A DNA stretch of 48,153 nucleotides from an uncultured Saprospiraceae bacterium (GTDB lineage: Bacteria > Bacteroidota > Bacteroidia > Chitinophagales > Saprospiraceae), in assembly GCA_937894165.1 (NCBI GenBank), contig CALCSX010000031.1:1-48153 (forward strand), given 5' to 3'. The position numbers were made by a program, and so were the translations under genes. Below the pieces are notes generated by a model. That model did not search any database. It saw only the letters and a list, made by a program, of their open reading frames with translations, and had not been told where the DNA came from. This document shows positions 34,382 through 43,304 of the stretch, piece after piece. Position 1 is the stretch's first letter, and each line of letters begins with the position of its first letter.

Positions 34382-35620
34382 TTAATTATCGTGTTCTCGT
34401 GTTCTGAAAGATCCGGCTTCTTTCACGGTTTCATCCGGATAAATTAACTCCTTTACCTCCTCCTCTGCCACTTCTTCCACATATAATTCAGGCTGACCGG
34501 CATCAATCCAGGCTGACAGCCAAATATTTCCTATGGCAAGTACTGTCTCCCTCATCCTCTTTTCAACCATTCCATTTAGCCCCTCATGATAAGCATTGCT
34601 GAAATCAAAACATGGCTGCATAATAGTTCTTCCTAATCGTTCCTCATAGCAATATTGTTGGTCACTCGGAAAATCTCTCGAGAGCTCCTTCTCGATGGTT
34701 AGTACAGAATCTACAAGTAAATGACTGTCTAGAGTCATCTTCCAAAAATATTCAGCAGGATTCTCGATATAAAAAGCTTTCCCTACAAAAAAATCATAAT
34801 TTTCAAGAGCAAAAAGTTCCGGTAAGCGACTTTCCCAAAAAGCATGAATACCTACCTGATCTGTCAATTGACCATTATAATTGGTGGTGGTGTGTAAGGG
34901 AACATGGGCATCTCCAATATAATGGCCTATATCTGCGGAATATCTAAGAATTTTAGGGATATCTAAATTTTTGAAAGCACTGACCAATAAATTGTATTGC
35001 CTTAGTAAATTGTATGGAAGAATACCATGTTCTGTAAAATGATCCATAGCTACAACGCTTGCATATTTTCCTCCGGGTAACAAGGCTGATACTTTATCTG
35101 ATGAAAATGTCCATTCTTGTCTGTGATAATTGGGTATTAGAAATCGTCTTACAAAATACATCCATTCATTTTCTGCCACTTTAATTTCACCCGATCTATT
35201 ATTTCTAAGTGTTTTAATCGAAATTATTGATGAATCCCCGGCAATCACTCTCTTACTGAAATAAAATATTTGTAGCGTATCACCTTGCTCAGACACAGTG
35301 GCTAAATCAGTAAACCTACCAATAAAATTTTCCCAATCCCTCGGAACATTATCGAAAGGAAAAGTCCCGTATTGATCCAAATCCATAAAGTGACGAGGTC
35401 CTTCCAATGGCACAGCATATCTCCTTTTATCAGGATCTACAGAATGATCACTTACATATTCAATATTCCTCTTGTAAAATTTAATTATTACCGGTGGAAG
35501 TGTAAATACTGCCATTTTATTGACAGTTCTATGTCCAAAAAAACCCCATTCAGGGACCACACTCCATGAAATAAAAATAAAAGCAACAAATATTGAGATG
35601 ATTATTGCTGATTTTTTCAT
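34382..35620 (-). CDS. zinc-dependent phospholipase C / S1-P1 nuclease-like secreted protein
   Basis: A 412-residue exported protein. A signal peptide or anchor (about 1-22) is followed by W-G-F-F-G-H-R (about 25-31), whose tryptophan becomes the N-terminal zinc ligand in this fold. HFMDLDQYG (about 77), the DHFTEHGILPYNLLRQ stretch, and HYIGDAHVPLHTT (about 235-247) with IHAFWESRLPEL supply the remaining H and D ligands of the trinuclear zinc site. The family covers phospholipase C, S1/P1 nucleases and relatives, and the sequence does not decide between lipid and nucleic-acid substrates. It lies 1 base after the DUF4340 gene. An acidic tail (VEEVAEEEVKEL) is at the C-terminus. Confidence 0.8.
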   Translation of the reverse strand: MKKSAIIISIFVAFIFISWSVVPEWGFFGHRTVNKMAVFTLPPVIIKFYKRNIEYVSDHSVDPDKRRYAVPLEGPRHFMDLDQYGTFPFDNVPRDWENFIGRFTDLATVSEQGDTLQIFYFSKRVIAGDSSIISIKTLRNNRSGEIKVAENEWMYFVRRFLIPNYHRQEWTFSSDKVSALLPGGKYASVVAMDHFTEHGILPYNLLRQYNLLVSAFKNLDIPKILRYSADIGHYIGDAHVPLHTTTNYNGQLTDQVGIHAFWESRLPELFALENYDFFVGKAFYIENPAEYFWKMTLDSHLLVDSVLTIEKELSRDFPSDQQYCYEERLGRTIMQPCFDFSNAYHEGLNGMVEKRMRETVLAIGNIWLSAWIDAGQPELYVEEVAEEEVKELIYPDETVKEAGSFRTREHDN

Positions 35621-35621
35621 A

Positions 35622-36650
35622 TTAATTCACATTTTTATTCCTATCAAAGAAAGCGGTGTATCCCCAAAGAATTTTTTCAAAAACACCAATTTGAGATATA
35701 TAAAAATTGCCATCCTTAACAGCTACATAGTATCTAGTTATATCAGAAATAGTTAATTCCTTCTTGCTAATTAGTTCTTTTTCAGTTTCACTGAGCAGAG
35801 GGTAAAAGCTAAGATGCTGACTCTTATTATTATCATTAACTATACTGATAGAATACCATGGTTTTGTTTGTTCAACAGAGTCTCTCAATTCATGATCAAC
35901 TCCCAAAACAGATTCAGCCCCAATTTTCTCAAAATTAATTAAGAAACTTTCAAATATTTTAGAATTAACTGAGGTCGTATTCTCTTTAACTGTTGGATTC
36001 AATGGCTTAATTTCATATCCGGAATTAGCCTTTGTCATAACGAATGATTCGCTTGGATTCAGGTTGTAGTCAATGGTAACTGATTTTATATCTTTATAAT
36101 CGTAAGAAATATAAGTTGGATCATACCACGAGTGCCGTCTATCCTTCCAAAAGTGCATTCTCAAATTCGATGGCGCATTTCTTAATTTAACCACCATAGG
36201 TTTAGATTGACCTTCAATAATGGCATAATTTCCATGGCCTCCATCTGAGGAACTTCCCATCATATAGCTTTTCAATTTAGCACCATTAGAATCAAAATAT
36301 TCTATCAGAATCCCATTTTCAGCTATTGTTTTCAAGGCAGTTTGCTGTGTTGCTTCATTGGGTTCATATTTCAACTCCAGATTCTTCGCCACATCAAAAA
36401 TACCTGTCATTACAGATGGCTCTACTTTTATACTATCATCAATATACCAAATATCCTTCTTTTTTGTCAAATCGACTGTTTGACCATTACGATGTGCAAT
36501 AAAAATGCGAGAAATATCGTCCGCATTAGGCACCTTGAAGTCTCTGGATGCATTGATGGCAGCAATCGTAGGATCCGATTTCTTGTTAAAATATTGAATG
36601 CCAAATATGGCGATGACAAGAATTAAGACTAATAATAATATTTTTTTCAT
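35622..36650 (-). CDS. DUF4340 domain protein, linked to the Gld ABC transporter
   Basis: A 342-residue protein with one N-terminal membrane segment (about 4-20, ILLLVLILVIAIFGIQYF) and a large extracytoplasmic part. It matches DUF4340, proteins that often follow GldG-like genes in ABC transporter operons. Repeated short beta motifs are seen (KKDIWYIDDSIKVEPSVMTGIFDVAKNLEL near 65-95, and later SGYEIKPLNP). The end reads GNFYISQIGVFEKILWGYTAFFDR. It lies 30 bases after gldG and 1 base before the phospholipase-like gene. Its likely role is an accessory subunit of the same transporter. No activity is known. Confidence 0.8.
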   Translation of the reverse strand: MKKILLLVLILVIAIFGIQYFNKKSDPTIAAINASRDFKVPNADDISRIFIAHRNGQTVDLTKKKDIWYIDDSIKVEPSVMTGIFDVAKNLELKYEPNEATQQTALKTIAENGILIEYFDSNGAKLKSYMMGSSSDGGHGNYAIIEGQSKPMVVKLRNAPSNLRMHFWKDRRHSWYDPTYISYDYKDIKSVTIDYNLNPSESFVMTKANSGYEIKPLNPTVKENTTSVNSKIFESFLINFEKIGAESVLGVDHELRDSVEQTKPWYSISIVNDNNKSQHLSFYPLLSETEKELISKKELTISDITRYYVAVKDGNFYISQIGVFEKILWGYTAFFDRNKNVN

Positions 36651-36680
36651 ACTAGATTTTAAATCATTTACATTTTAATA

Positions 36681-38390
36681 TCAATTAACAAAACGCCTCC
36701 TTCTAATGAAATTAAATAGGAATCCGAATAAAATAATAAATCCTAAAGGTATTCCAATATTTAATGTTCTCCAATAAGACTTTTCTTCATCTACTTTGCG
36801 TAAATCCAAAAGTCTTAATTTAACTGTTTTAGAACGAGCTTCTATAACTCCCCTGTCATTGATAAGATATTCAATAGAATTTATAAATAAAGGTTTATTA
36901 GCATAGGTATATTGTTGGGATCGGTTATACCCTAAGGGGCTAACTTCGCCTGTATGGGTATTTACATCATTTCTTATCAAGTCGCCATCCGAAAATATCA
37001 AAACCTTTCCCCTTGAAGTAGAATCCTGAAATTCCTGACCTAAATCTATTAAGCCTTGTTTCATTTCAGGAGTGACTCTATTGGTGTAAAGAGAACCAAG
37101 CTCCCCTTCTAGTAAAACTCCGACCGGAATGGAAGATTTATTAAAAAGCTCCGGTTTGGGCGGATTTCGAACAATATCAAATCCAAGACGTATAGGTGCA
37201 AATTGCAACCTTGAATTTTGTGAAGATCTGAGCAGGATTTCTTTGCTTGTATTTAAGGCCGTTTTGATAGTATCAATAGAACTCACGAATCGAAAGTTTA
37301 TTCTGTCCAATCCTTTCACAATTGGATGGGAACTGCGTGGTGCTACCACCGGATCGTAAAACCAAGGGAATCTATCCAACTGAGGTTTGCCGGCCTCCCT
37401 TCCTACTACCAGGACCAGATCGGAGCATTCCAAATCCATAATTAAGTCATTGTTAACCCGAGCTCCATATTTAAAGAGCATATCGTCTAAATTTAAATCC
37501 ATCGTTGCGGGCATGTATAAGGAAGTCATGCGCATACTATCAATTCGGGCATTGATTTGATCAATTAAGAAAATCACCTTCCCTCCATTCATAATATACT
37601 GATCGATCTTAAACTTGTTTTTATCTGTGAATGGAATCGTCGGCTTAGCTACGATGAGCACTTCTATTTTATTTGAAATCTGGGTGACCGAATCCAAATG
37701 AAGGAATTTCGTCGCATAATTTTGACTTACACTTTGAGTGAAATCCGAAACCTCTAATGGATCTAATTCACCATTTGAAGATGTAAAAGCAATTAATTTT
37801 CGTTCAACGTCTTTCAATTTCTCAATGGCCGAAACGAATTTATACTCTAACAAACTTATGGAGTTGTTTAAATTTTCTTCATCGGAAATCCCAATTATTT
37901 TTTGTTCCAACAAATTAATTATTGTATAAGTAGAACCTTTTCGAATAAAAGCAAAAGGGAATATTTGCTTTTCAGTTATGTTATCATTTGCGCCATATCT
38001 CAGATTAATGGGATGGATATTGTCCTCTGCTAATTCCCGTCTAAACTCTTGCACTTGCTCTCGAGTGCCTTCATTCGGGTCAGTAAAATTGTATTCAACG
38101 ATGGGATTAATATTTCTAAATTGATTCAATAAATCTTGCACTGAAGTTTGTAACCTTTTAAAACCTGCCGGATATGTTCCACCAAGCAAAACTTCAATAA
38201 AAATTGGAGTCTCTGTCGATTCAATGGCTTCCTGAGTAGATTCAGTTAAAGTATATCTTTTTTCCTCTGTCAAATCAATCCATGTATAAATATAATTTCC
38301 TAAAATATTCAAGGCTAGAACTATCCCAACAACCAAGATAATTTCTATAGATTTTGAAAATTTTCTTCCTATATTTTTCTTTTCTAACAC
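36681..38390 (-). CDS. gldG: gliding-motility ABC transporter auxiliary protein GldG
   Basis: A 569-residue membrane-anchored protein. It has an N-terminal helix (about 14-33), a large external domain of the ABC_transp_aux type (about 45-480), and a C-terminal helix (about 543-562) before RRRRFVN. Features include YTWIDLTEEKRYTLTEST at the start of the external part, and GGKVIFLIDQINARIDSM near 270. GldG works with GldF and GldA in an ABC transporter needed for gliding in Flavobacterium. The start is GTG at 38390. The operon order here is gldA, gldF, gldG. This layout differs from F. johnsoniae, where gldA is separate. Confidence 0.9.
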   Translation of the reverse strand: MLEKKNIGRKFSKSIEIILVVGIVLALNILGNYIYTWIDLTEEKRYTLTESTQEAIESTETPIFIEVLLGGTYPAGFKRLQTSVQDLLNQFRNINPIVEYNFTDPNEGTREQVQEFRRELAEDNIHPINLRYGANDNITEKQIFPFAFIRKGSTYTIINLLEQKIIGISDEENLNNSISLLEYKFVSAIEKLKDVERKLIAFTSSNGELDPLEVSDFTQSVSQNYATKFLHLDSVTQISNKIEVLIVAKPTIPFTDKNKFKIDQYIMNGGKVIFLIDQINARIDSMRMTSLYMPATMDLNLDDMLFKYGARVNNDLIMDLECSDLVLVVGREAGKPQLDRFPWFYDPVVAPRSSHPIVKGLDRINFRFVSSIDTIKTALNTSKEILLRSSQNSRLQFAPIRLGFDIVRNPPKPELFNKSSIPVGVLLEGELGSLYTNRVTPEMKQGLIDLGQEFQDSTSRGKVLIFSDGDLIRNDVNTHTGEVSPLGYNRSQQYTYANKPLFINSIEYLINDRGVIEARSKTVKLRLLDLRKVDEEKSYWRTLNIGIPLGFIILFGFLFNFIRRRRFVN

Positions 38391-38427
38391 TATACAAAAG
38401 ATTTTTGAATATTATTATTAACCTGAT

Positions 38428-39159
38428 TTACCATTTCCTACTATCTAGCTTCACTAAAGTTAAATAGAGAAAAAGTACAATAAGAGATAAAAAATATATT
38501 ATATCTCTACTATCCAATACGCCTTTAGAAATAGAACTGTAATGAAAATCTATCCCAATTTTCTTAACAAATAAATCCCATGTCCCGGCAAAAACCGGAA
38601 AGTCACTTACCATATCGAAAATATAATACAAACAGAAACATAATATTAAACTCAAAATAAAACTCACTATCTGATTATTGGTCAATACCGAGGAAAAGAT
38701 TCCAATAGCACCGAAACTCGCTGCAAGTAAAAAAAGACCGATATAAGATCCCAGCATTTCTCCTGAATCGAGGTTTCCTTTAGGGCTACCTAAATGATAA
38801 ACACTGTAATAATATACCAAGGTCGGTAATATTGAAAATATAATCAATAAGATTACTGCTAGGTATTTCCCCATTACAATTTGAAAGTCCGTAATAGGCT
38901 TCGTGGTAATAAATTCTATCGTTCCTAATTGCTTTTCCTCGGCAAATGTTCGCATAGTAAGCGCCGGTAAGAGAAAAAGAAATAATAAGGGAGCTAAACT
39001 AAAATATTGATTTAGACTGGCGTAGGAATAATCTAAAATACTAAAATTGGGAAACACCCACATCATTAATCCAGTCACCATAAAATAAACAAGCAGAACA
39101 ATATAGCCGGTAAGTGAACTGAAAAAAGAATTTATTTCCTTCCGAAATATACTAATCAT
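38428..39159 (-). CDS. gldF: gliding-motility ABC transporter permease GldF
   Basis: A 243-residue inner-membrane permease with about six hydrophobic helices. ISIFRKEINSFFSSLTGYIV (1-21) is the typical GldF/ABC-2 entry, FLLPALTMRTFAEEKQLGTIEFITTKPI (about 62-88) is the coupling-helix region, and the C-terminus ends in LDSRKW. It forms the membrane channel of the Gld ABC transporter. The first 8 bases overlap the end of gldA, and gldG follows by 37 bases. The family call is firm; the transported substrate is unknown. Confidence 0.93.
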   Translation of the reverse strand: MISIFRKEINSFFSSLTGYIVLLVYFMVTGLMMWVFPNFSILDYSYASLNQYFSLAPLLFLFLLPALTMRTFAEEKQLGTIEFITTKPITDFQIVMGKYLAVILLIIFSILPTLVYYYSVYHLGSPKGNLDSGEMLGSYIGLFLLAASFGAIGIFSSVLTNNQIVSFILSLILCFCLYYIFDMVSDFPVFAGTWDLFVKKIGIDFHYSSISKGVLDSRDIIYFLSLIVLFLYLTLVKLDSRKW

Positions 39160-40075
39160 TAAGATATTGGTTTGTAGTTAAAGATTGAAATATTTGTTCT
39201 ATGCTTTTGGTTTCCTTTTGCATCCCCAGGATGACCTCATCTTTATTAGCCGCAATATTAAAAATATCCTTTCGAATATCCTTTGTATGATTAAAATTAA
39301 AACTGAATTTATTTGAAGACAATTTATCTATTCGCATCAAACCTTCCAGCACTTTATAATTTTCAATATTGGGTTCAGAATCGAATTCAACAATTATAGA
39401 AGATTCACCTTTTAATTTTGAAGTCAAACCTTCAATGCTGTCATTTGCAACCATCTTACCTTGGTTGATAATGATCACTTTGTCACAAAGTGCCTGAACT
39501 TCCTGCATAATATGGGTCGAAAAAATGACGGTTTTCTCTTTGCCGACATTTTTTATTAACTGTCTGATTTCGACTAATTGGTTCGGATCCAGACCTGCTG
39601 TGGGTTCATCTAAAATTAATACTTCAGGATCGTGAATTAAGGCTTGAGCGAGACCAACCCGCTGTCTATATCCTTTAGAAAGTTGTCCCAATTTTTTATT
39701 CTGCTCCACTTCCAGTCCAGTCATTGCAATCATCTCTTTTATCCTAGCTGTTTTGTTTTTGAGATGATGGATACCGGCAACAAAAGAGAGGTATTCTTTG
39801 ACATACATTTCCAAGTATAAGGGATTGTTTTCAGGCAAATAACCTACCTTCCTCCTCACTTCTAATGATTCCGTCAGTATGTCACAACCCGCAACATTTG
39901 CTGTGCCTGAAGTTGGAGATATAAATGTGGTCAATATTTTCATAGTTGTAGATTTCCCGGCACCGTTCGGACCAAGAAAACCTAAAATTTCACCCTTATT
40001 TACAGAAAATGAAAGGCTATCAACAGACTTTTGATTTCCATAAAACTTTGATATATTATCGACAACTACTGACAT
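39152..40075 (-). CDS. gldA: gliding-motility ABC transporter ATP-binding protein GldA
   Basis: A 307-residue ABC ATPase. The Walker A loop is GPNGAGKST (35-43), the Q-loop region is YLPENNPLYLEMYVKEYL, and the signature is LSKGYRQRVGLAQAL (about 137-151). Walker B is VLILDEPTAGLDPNQ (about 157-171), and the switch histidine is IFSTH (about 190). A C-terminal extension of about 80 residues fits the GldA subgroup of drug/lipid-type ABC proteins. It energises GldF/GldG. It opens the six-gene minus run. The 157-base upstream gap to the DUF3078 gene should hold the promoter. Confidence 0.93.
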   Translation of the reverse strand: MSVVVDNISKFYGNQKSVDSLSFSVNKGEILGFLGPNGAGKSTTMKILTTFISPTSGTANVAGCDILTESLEVRRKVGYLPENNPLYLEMYVKEYLSFVAGIHHLKNKTARIKEMIAMTGLEVEQNKKLGQLSKGYRQRVGLAQALIHDPEVLILDEPTAGLDPNQLVEIRQLIKNVGKEKTVIFSTHIMQEVQALCDKVIIINQGKMVANDSIEGLTSKLKGESSIIVEFDSEPNIENYKVLEGLMRIDKLSSNKFSFNFNHTKDIRKDIFNIAANKDEVILGMQKETKSIEQIFQSLTTNQYLND

Positions 40076-40232
40076 AAATATATTTTCTCTATAATTTGTA
40101 CCTACTCACGTAACATCAATTTCAATTCAAAAATGTTTATTTTTATCTTTTGAAAGCATCTACGTCAGTACTTCCTATAATTCTAATTTGCAGTCATAAA
40201 GATAAGAATTTCAATTACAATCTTCTTTCTTA

Positions 40233-41348
40233 TTAGAATGCATAACTTAATTGAATGTTAAATGATTGACGAAATTGAGCTCGGGGACCAAACATATCTG
40301 TCGGCTCTCCCGCTTCATCCTTGATATTGAACTGAATATCGTCATCATAAATTATCTGTGCCAACAAACTTGCTGTCAAGACATTATTAACTTGGAATCT
40401 CAATCCTCCCTCTGCATTGACATCAATATTCCCAAACTTTAATAAGTAATTACTGAAAAACTCACCTTTACTAAAAATAAAAATATTTTTAAATACTTCA
40501 AAGTCAACATTATATCTTAACAATGAGCCCATTTCAAATCTCACAGCCCCATCGGAATCTTCCGGCATATAAATTGGTCGCAATTCTTCTTTGGCAACAA
40601 TATTTGTCCTCAAATTTATAGGAGAATAATAAAGGTTAAAGTTCTTGGATGGCAGATTATAATCCAAACCTGTTCCTAAATTCAAAATTCCCGGTGAAAA
40701 GAAGTCGTTGATCAAACTTCCTTGCGTTCCATCTGTATTCAAAGTATAGGTACTATATAAACTTGTTCGCAATGATAATAATATCGAAATATTCAAATTA
40801 TTACCAATGCTATGACTTTCCTTTGCCACTATGTTTACTTCATCTTCATTTTTAATAAATGCATTTCCACCTTGACGAAGAAAACCATGCCGAACAAAGA
40901 TTTGAGTTTCATGGTTAAATTTCTCTCTGACATAACTAAGGTTTCCATCATATCGCACGCCAAAATTTAGATTATCGATCCCCCCACCTTGCCAATATTC
41001 ATTAAACGATACTTGTGAAAAGAAAAAAGTAGCTTTATTGACCATAATCCAAAATGGATCAAGAGTAATTACTGGAGCCTCGCTAAAATGATCAGGAGTA
41101 ATTTGAAAATTACGCTTTCTCAAATAATCACTTTGGACTAAAATTTTGTAAGATTTTTTTTCGAGATTAGTCATTACGGCCTTGCTACCAAAAACGAATA
41201 TACTTTTATTCGTATCGGTAAATGTAATCTTTATTGGATATTGGATGGGTTTTCCTCCCCGCATAACAAAATCTAATCTTAGTGTATCAGCTTGAGAGAA
41301 AAGCTGAAAGGAAAATAATGAAATAATAAAAAGTACTAAAAATCTCAT
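40233..41348 (-). CDS. DUF3078 outer-membrane beta-barrel protein
   Basis: A 371-residue secreted protein. A signal peptide (about 1-18, FLVLFIISLFSFQLFSQ) and a short lead domain (about 20-90) come before the DUF3078 barrel, whose typical opening is QVSFNEYWQGGGIDNLNFGVRYDGNLSY (about 112-139). Amphipathic strands run to the end FNIQLSYAF, with the final aromatic residue that marks BAM substrates. DUF3078 proteins are abundant in Bacteroidota and have no defined role. It is the last gene of the ftsX-to-truB direction, 93 bases after truB, and may have its own promoter. Confidence 0.85.
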   Translation of the reverse strand: MRFLVLFIISLFSFQLFSQADTLRLDFVMRGGKPIQYPIKITFTDTNKSIFVFGSKAVMTNLEKKSYKILVQSDYLRKRNFQITPDHFSEAPVITLDPFWIMVNKATFFFSQVSFNEYWQGGGIDNLNFGVRYDGNLSYVREKFNHETQIFVRHGFLRQGGNAFIKNEDEVNIVAKESHSIGNNLNISILLSLRTSLYSTYTLNTDGTQGSLINDFFSPGILNLGTGLDYNLPSKNFNLYYSPINLRTNIVAKEELRPIYMPEDSDGAVRFEMGSLLRYNVDFEVFKNIFIFSKGEFFSNYLLKFGNIDVNAEGGLRFQVNNVLTASLLAQIIYDDDIQFNIKDEAGEPTDMFGPRAQFRQSFNIQLSYAF

Positions 41349-41441
41349 GTATACTTGCTTCGCGAGGTAAAGGTTTATCCGTGATTAAAATCTACTTTAC
41401 AATAATACAAAACGTAAATATGTCGATTATGATATTCATAT

Positions 41442-42170
41442 TTAATATTTTATAAGCTCTCCGGAATTAATTAATTCCTCCAACTGTTCAATAGTTAAAG
41501 CATTTTCAACCCTGTAATTCCCGATAGCAGTTCTGTGCAAGCTATCTAAATAAGCACCACTATTTAGTCTTAGGCCAAAATCATACGCTAAAGATCTAAT
41601 GTAAGTGCCCTTGCTGCAAACTACTCTAAAATATACAAATGGTAAATCTATTCTTGTAATTTCAAACTCCGGAATATTCACTTCTCGTGCTTCCATTTCA
41701 ATATGTTTCCCTGATCTTGCGTTTAAAAATGCTCTTTTGCCGTCCTTTTTGATGGCTGAATAAATAGGTGGGATTTGCTTTTGTACACCAATAAAAGTAA
41801 GGGCACAATCGTGAATCTGTTGCTCGGAAATATGAGTGATATCGAAAGTTTCGTTAATGTCAGTTTCCTTATCATGAGAAGGTCTAGTAGCCCCTAAATA
41901 AAAGCTGCCAATATACTCCTTCTCTTGTGCCTGAATTTCGTCAATGGTTTTGGTAGATTTACCGGTACAGAGAATTAATAATCCGGTGGCTAGAGGATCT
42001 AGCGTCCCCGCATGACCTACCTTGAATTTTTTCAAACCGACTTTTTGCGTTAGGCTTCTTCGAATTTTATTAACTACATCGAAAGATGTCCATTCATAAG
42101 GTTTATCTAGCAAAAGAGTCTCCCCTTCAGAGAATTTGTAATCTCCAATCCTAAAATTAACCTCTTGCAT
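41442..42170 (-). CDS. truB: tRNA pseudouridine(55) synthase
   Basis: A 242-residue enzyme that makes pseudouridine at position 55 of tRNA T-arms. The catalytic aspartate is in VGHAGTLDPLATGLL (about 52-66). LDKPYEWTSFDVVNKIR lies at the N-terminus, and IPPIYSAIKKDGKRAF and CSKGTYIRSLAYDFG lie further on. The C-terminal PUA domain is missing or very short, as in many Bacteroidota TruB proteins. It follows uppP by 6 bases in the conserved ftsX-DUF3098-uppP-truB group. Confidence 0.95.
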   Translation of the reverse strand: MQEVNFRIGDYKFSEGETLLLDKPYEWTSFDVVNKIRRSLTQKVGLKKFKVGHAGTLDPLATGLLILCTGKSTKTIDEIQAQEKEYIGSFYLGATRPSHDKETDINETFDITHISEQQIHDCALTFIGVQKQIPPIYSAIKKDGKRAFLNARSGKHIEMEAREVNIPEFEITRIDLPFVYFRVVCSKGTYIRSLAYDFGLRLNSGAYLDSLHRTAIGNYRVENALTIEQLEELINSGELIKY

Positions 42171-42176
42171 TTAGTC

Positions 42177-42968
42177 CTAATTTAATGAAATAATAATGGT
42201 GATAAGTCCCACAACAGTACAATAGATAGAGAAATAATACAATTTAGACCTTTTTACTAGTGAAATCATCACCTTGCAGGCAAAAATTCCGGCAATAAAA
42301 GCCGCTATAAAACCTGCGATCAAACCAATATTACTGTTTCCGCCTGAAGATGTAAAATCACCTTCCAATAGATCTTTGCACATCTTTCCTAAAATCAGCG
42401 GCACGACCATAAGGAAAGAAAATCTCGCCGCCTTTTCCCTGTCAATTCCAAGCATGACAGATGTAGCGATAGTAGCACCGGATCTACTTATGCCCGGAAG
42501 CAGAGCAACTGTCTGAGCCAAACCCACTATTACTGCTTCCAAAAAACCAACTTTTTTATGTGTGTTTTTAGCTCTATCAGCCAATAACAATATTAATGCA
42601 GTAAGGAGTAAAAATATTCCGACTAATAGCAGTTGTGAATCGAATAAATTTTCCAATTCTTCTTCAAATAAAAGACCCACTATTACAGCCGGAATCATGG
42701 AAACTATTATGTAAAGACAAAAAAGAACATATTGTCTTTCGAATTTAAATAAACCTAATACTATTTCTTTAATATCACTTCTAAATACTATAATTGTGCT
42801 TAAAGCTGTAGCAAAATGCAGGATAACAGTCATTTGCATACTCTGTTTTGCTGAATCAGAATTTCCAAATATAGCTTTACCGATCTCAAGATGTCCTGAA
42901 CTGCTCACAGGTAAAAACTCAGTCAATCCCTGGATGATTCCAAGGATGATAGCTTCTAATATTTCCAT
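42177..42968 (-). CDS. uppP: undecaprenyl-diphosphatase (BacA/UppP)
   Basis: An integral-membrane phosphatase of 263 residues with about eight helices. It turns undecaprenyl diphosphate into undecaprenyl phosphate on the outer side of the inner membrane, which feeds cell-wall lipid-carrier recycling and gives bacitracin resistance. The BacA motifs are E-F-L-P-V-S-S-S-G-H (about 17-26) and LPGISRSGATIATSVMLG (about 157-174). Both carry the catalytic Glu/Ser/Arg residues. Its start overlaps the DUF3098 stop by one base, so the genes are translationally coupled. Confidence 0.95.
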   Translation of the reverse strand: MEILEAIILGIIQGLTEFLPVSSSGHLEIGKAIFGNSDSAKQSMQMTVILHFATALSTIIVFRSDIKEIVLGLFKFERQYVLFCLYIIVSMIPAVIVGLLFEEELENLFDSQLLLVGIFLLLTALILLLADRAKNTHKKVGFLEAVIVGLAQTVALLPGISRSGATIATSVMLGIDREKAARFSFLMVVPLILGKMCKDLLEGDFTSSGGNSNIGLIAGFIAAFIAGIFACKVMISLVKRSKLYYFSIYCTVVGLITIIISLN

Positions 42969-43261
42969 TAATTAATTTTGTCCCTCCTGAAAATGGCATA
43001 AATTTGAACAATCAAACCCGCAATAATCAACATGGGAGCCAATGTTATTCTACGGAAGTTATATATGAGATTCGGATCCCAGGTATCGTCGTCAGGCATT
43101 GAACCCCCGATCATTAAAATCAAGCCCAAGACCACAACTCCCCAGCCAATAAGTATAATTGTATAATCCTTTTTCCCAAATATCAAATCACTATTAGATT
43201 CTTGAACCACGTTATTTTGATAATTTGACTTTGTGGGTTCGATATTTTTATTTTTTGCCAT
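42968..43261 (-). CDS. DUF3098 small membrane protein
   Basis: A 97-residue protein with a polar N-terminus and two hydrophobic helices (about 34-51 and 71-88). GKKDYTIILIGWGVVVLGLILMIGGSMPDDD is the family motif, with ITLAPMLIIAGLIVQIYAIFRR at the end. DUF3098 is found only in Bacteroidota, nearly always between ftsX and uppP. That place suggests a link to division or envelope work, but no function is known. It follows ftsX by 43 bases. Confidence 0.9.
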   Translation of the reverse strand: MAKNKNIEPTKSNYQNNVVQESNSDLIFGKKDYTIILIGWGVVVLGLILMIGGSMPDDDTWDPNLIYNFRRITLAPMLIIAGLIVQIYAIFRRDKIN

Positions 43262-43304
43262 AAGACTAATCCTTTTTGAAATTCAAAATTAATAAAACAT
43301 TCTG

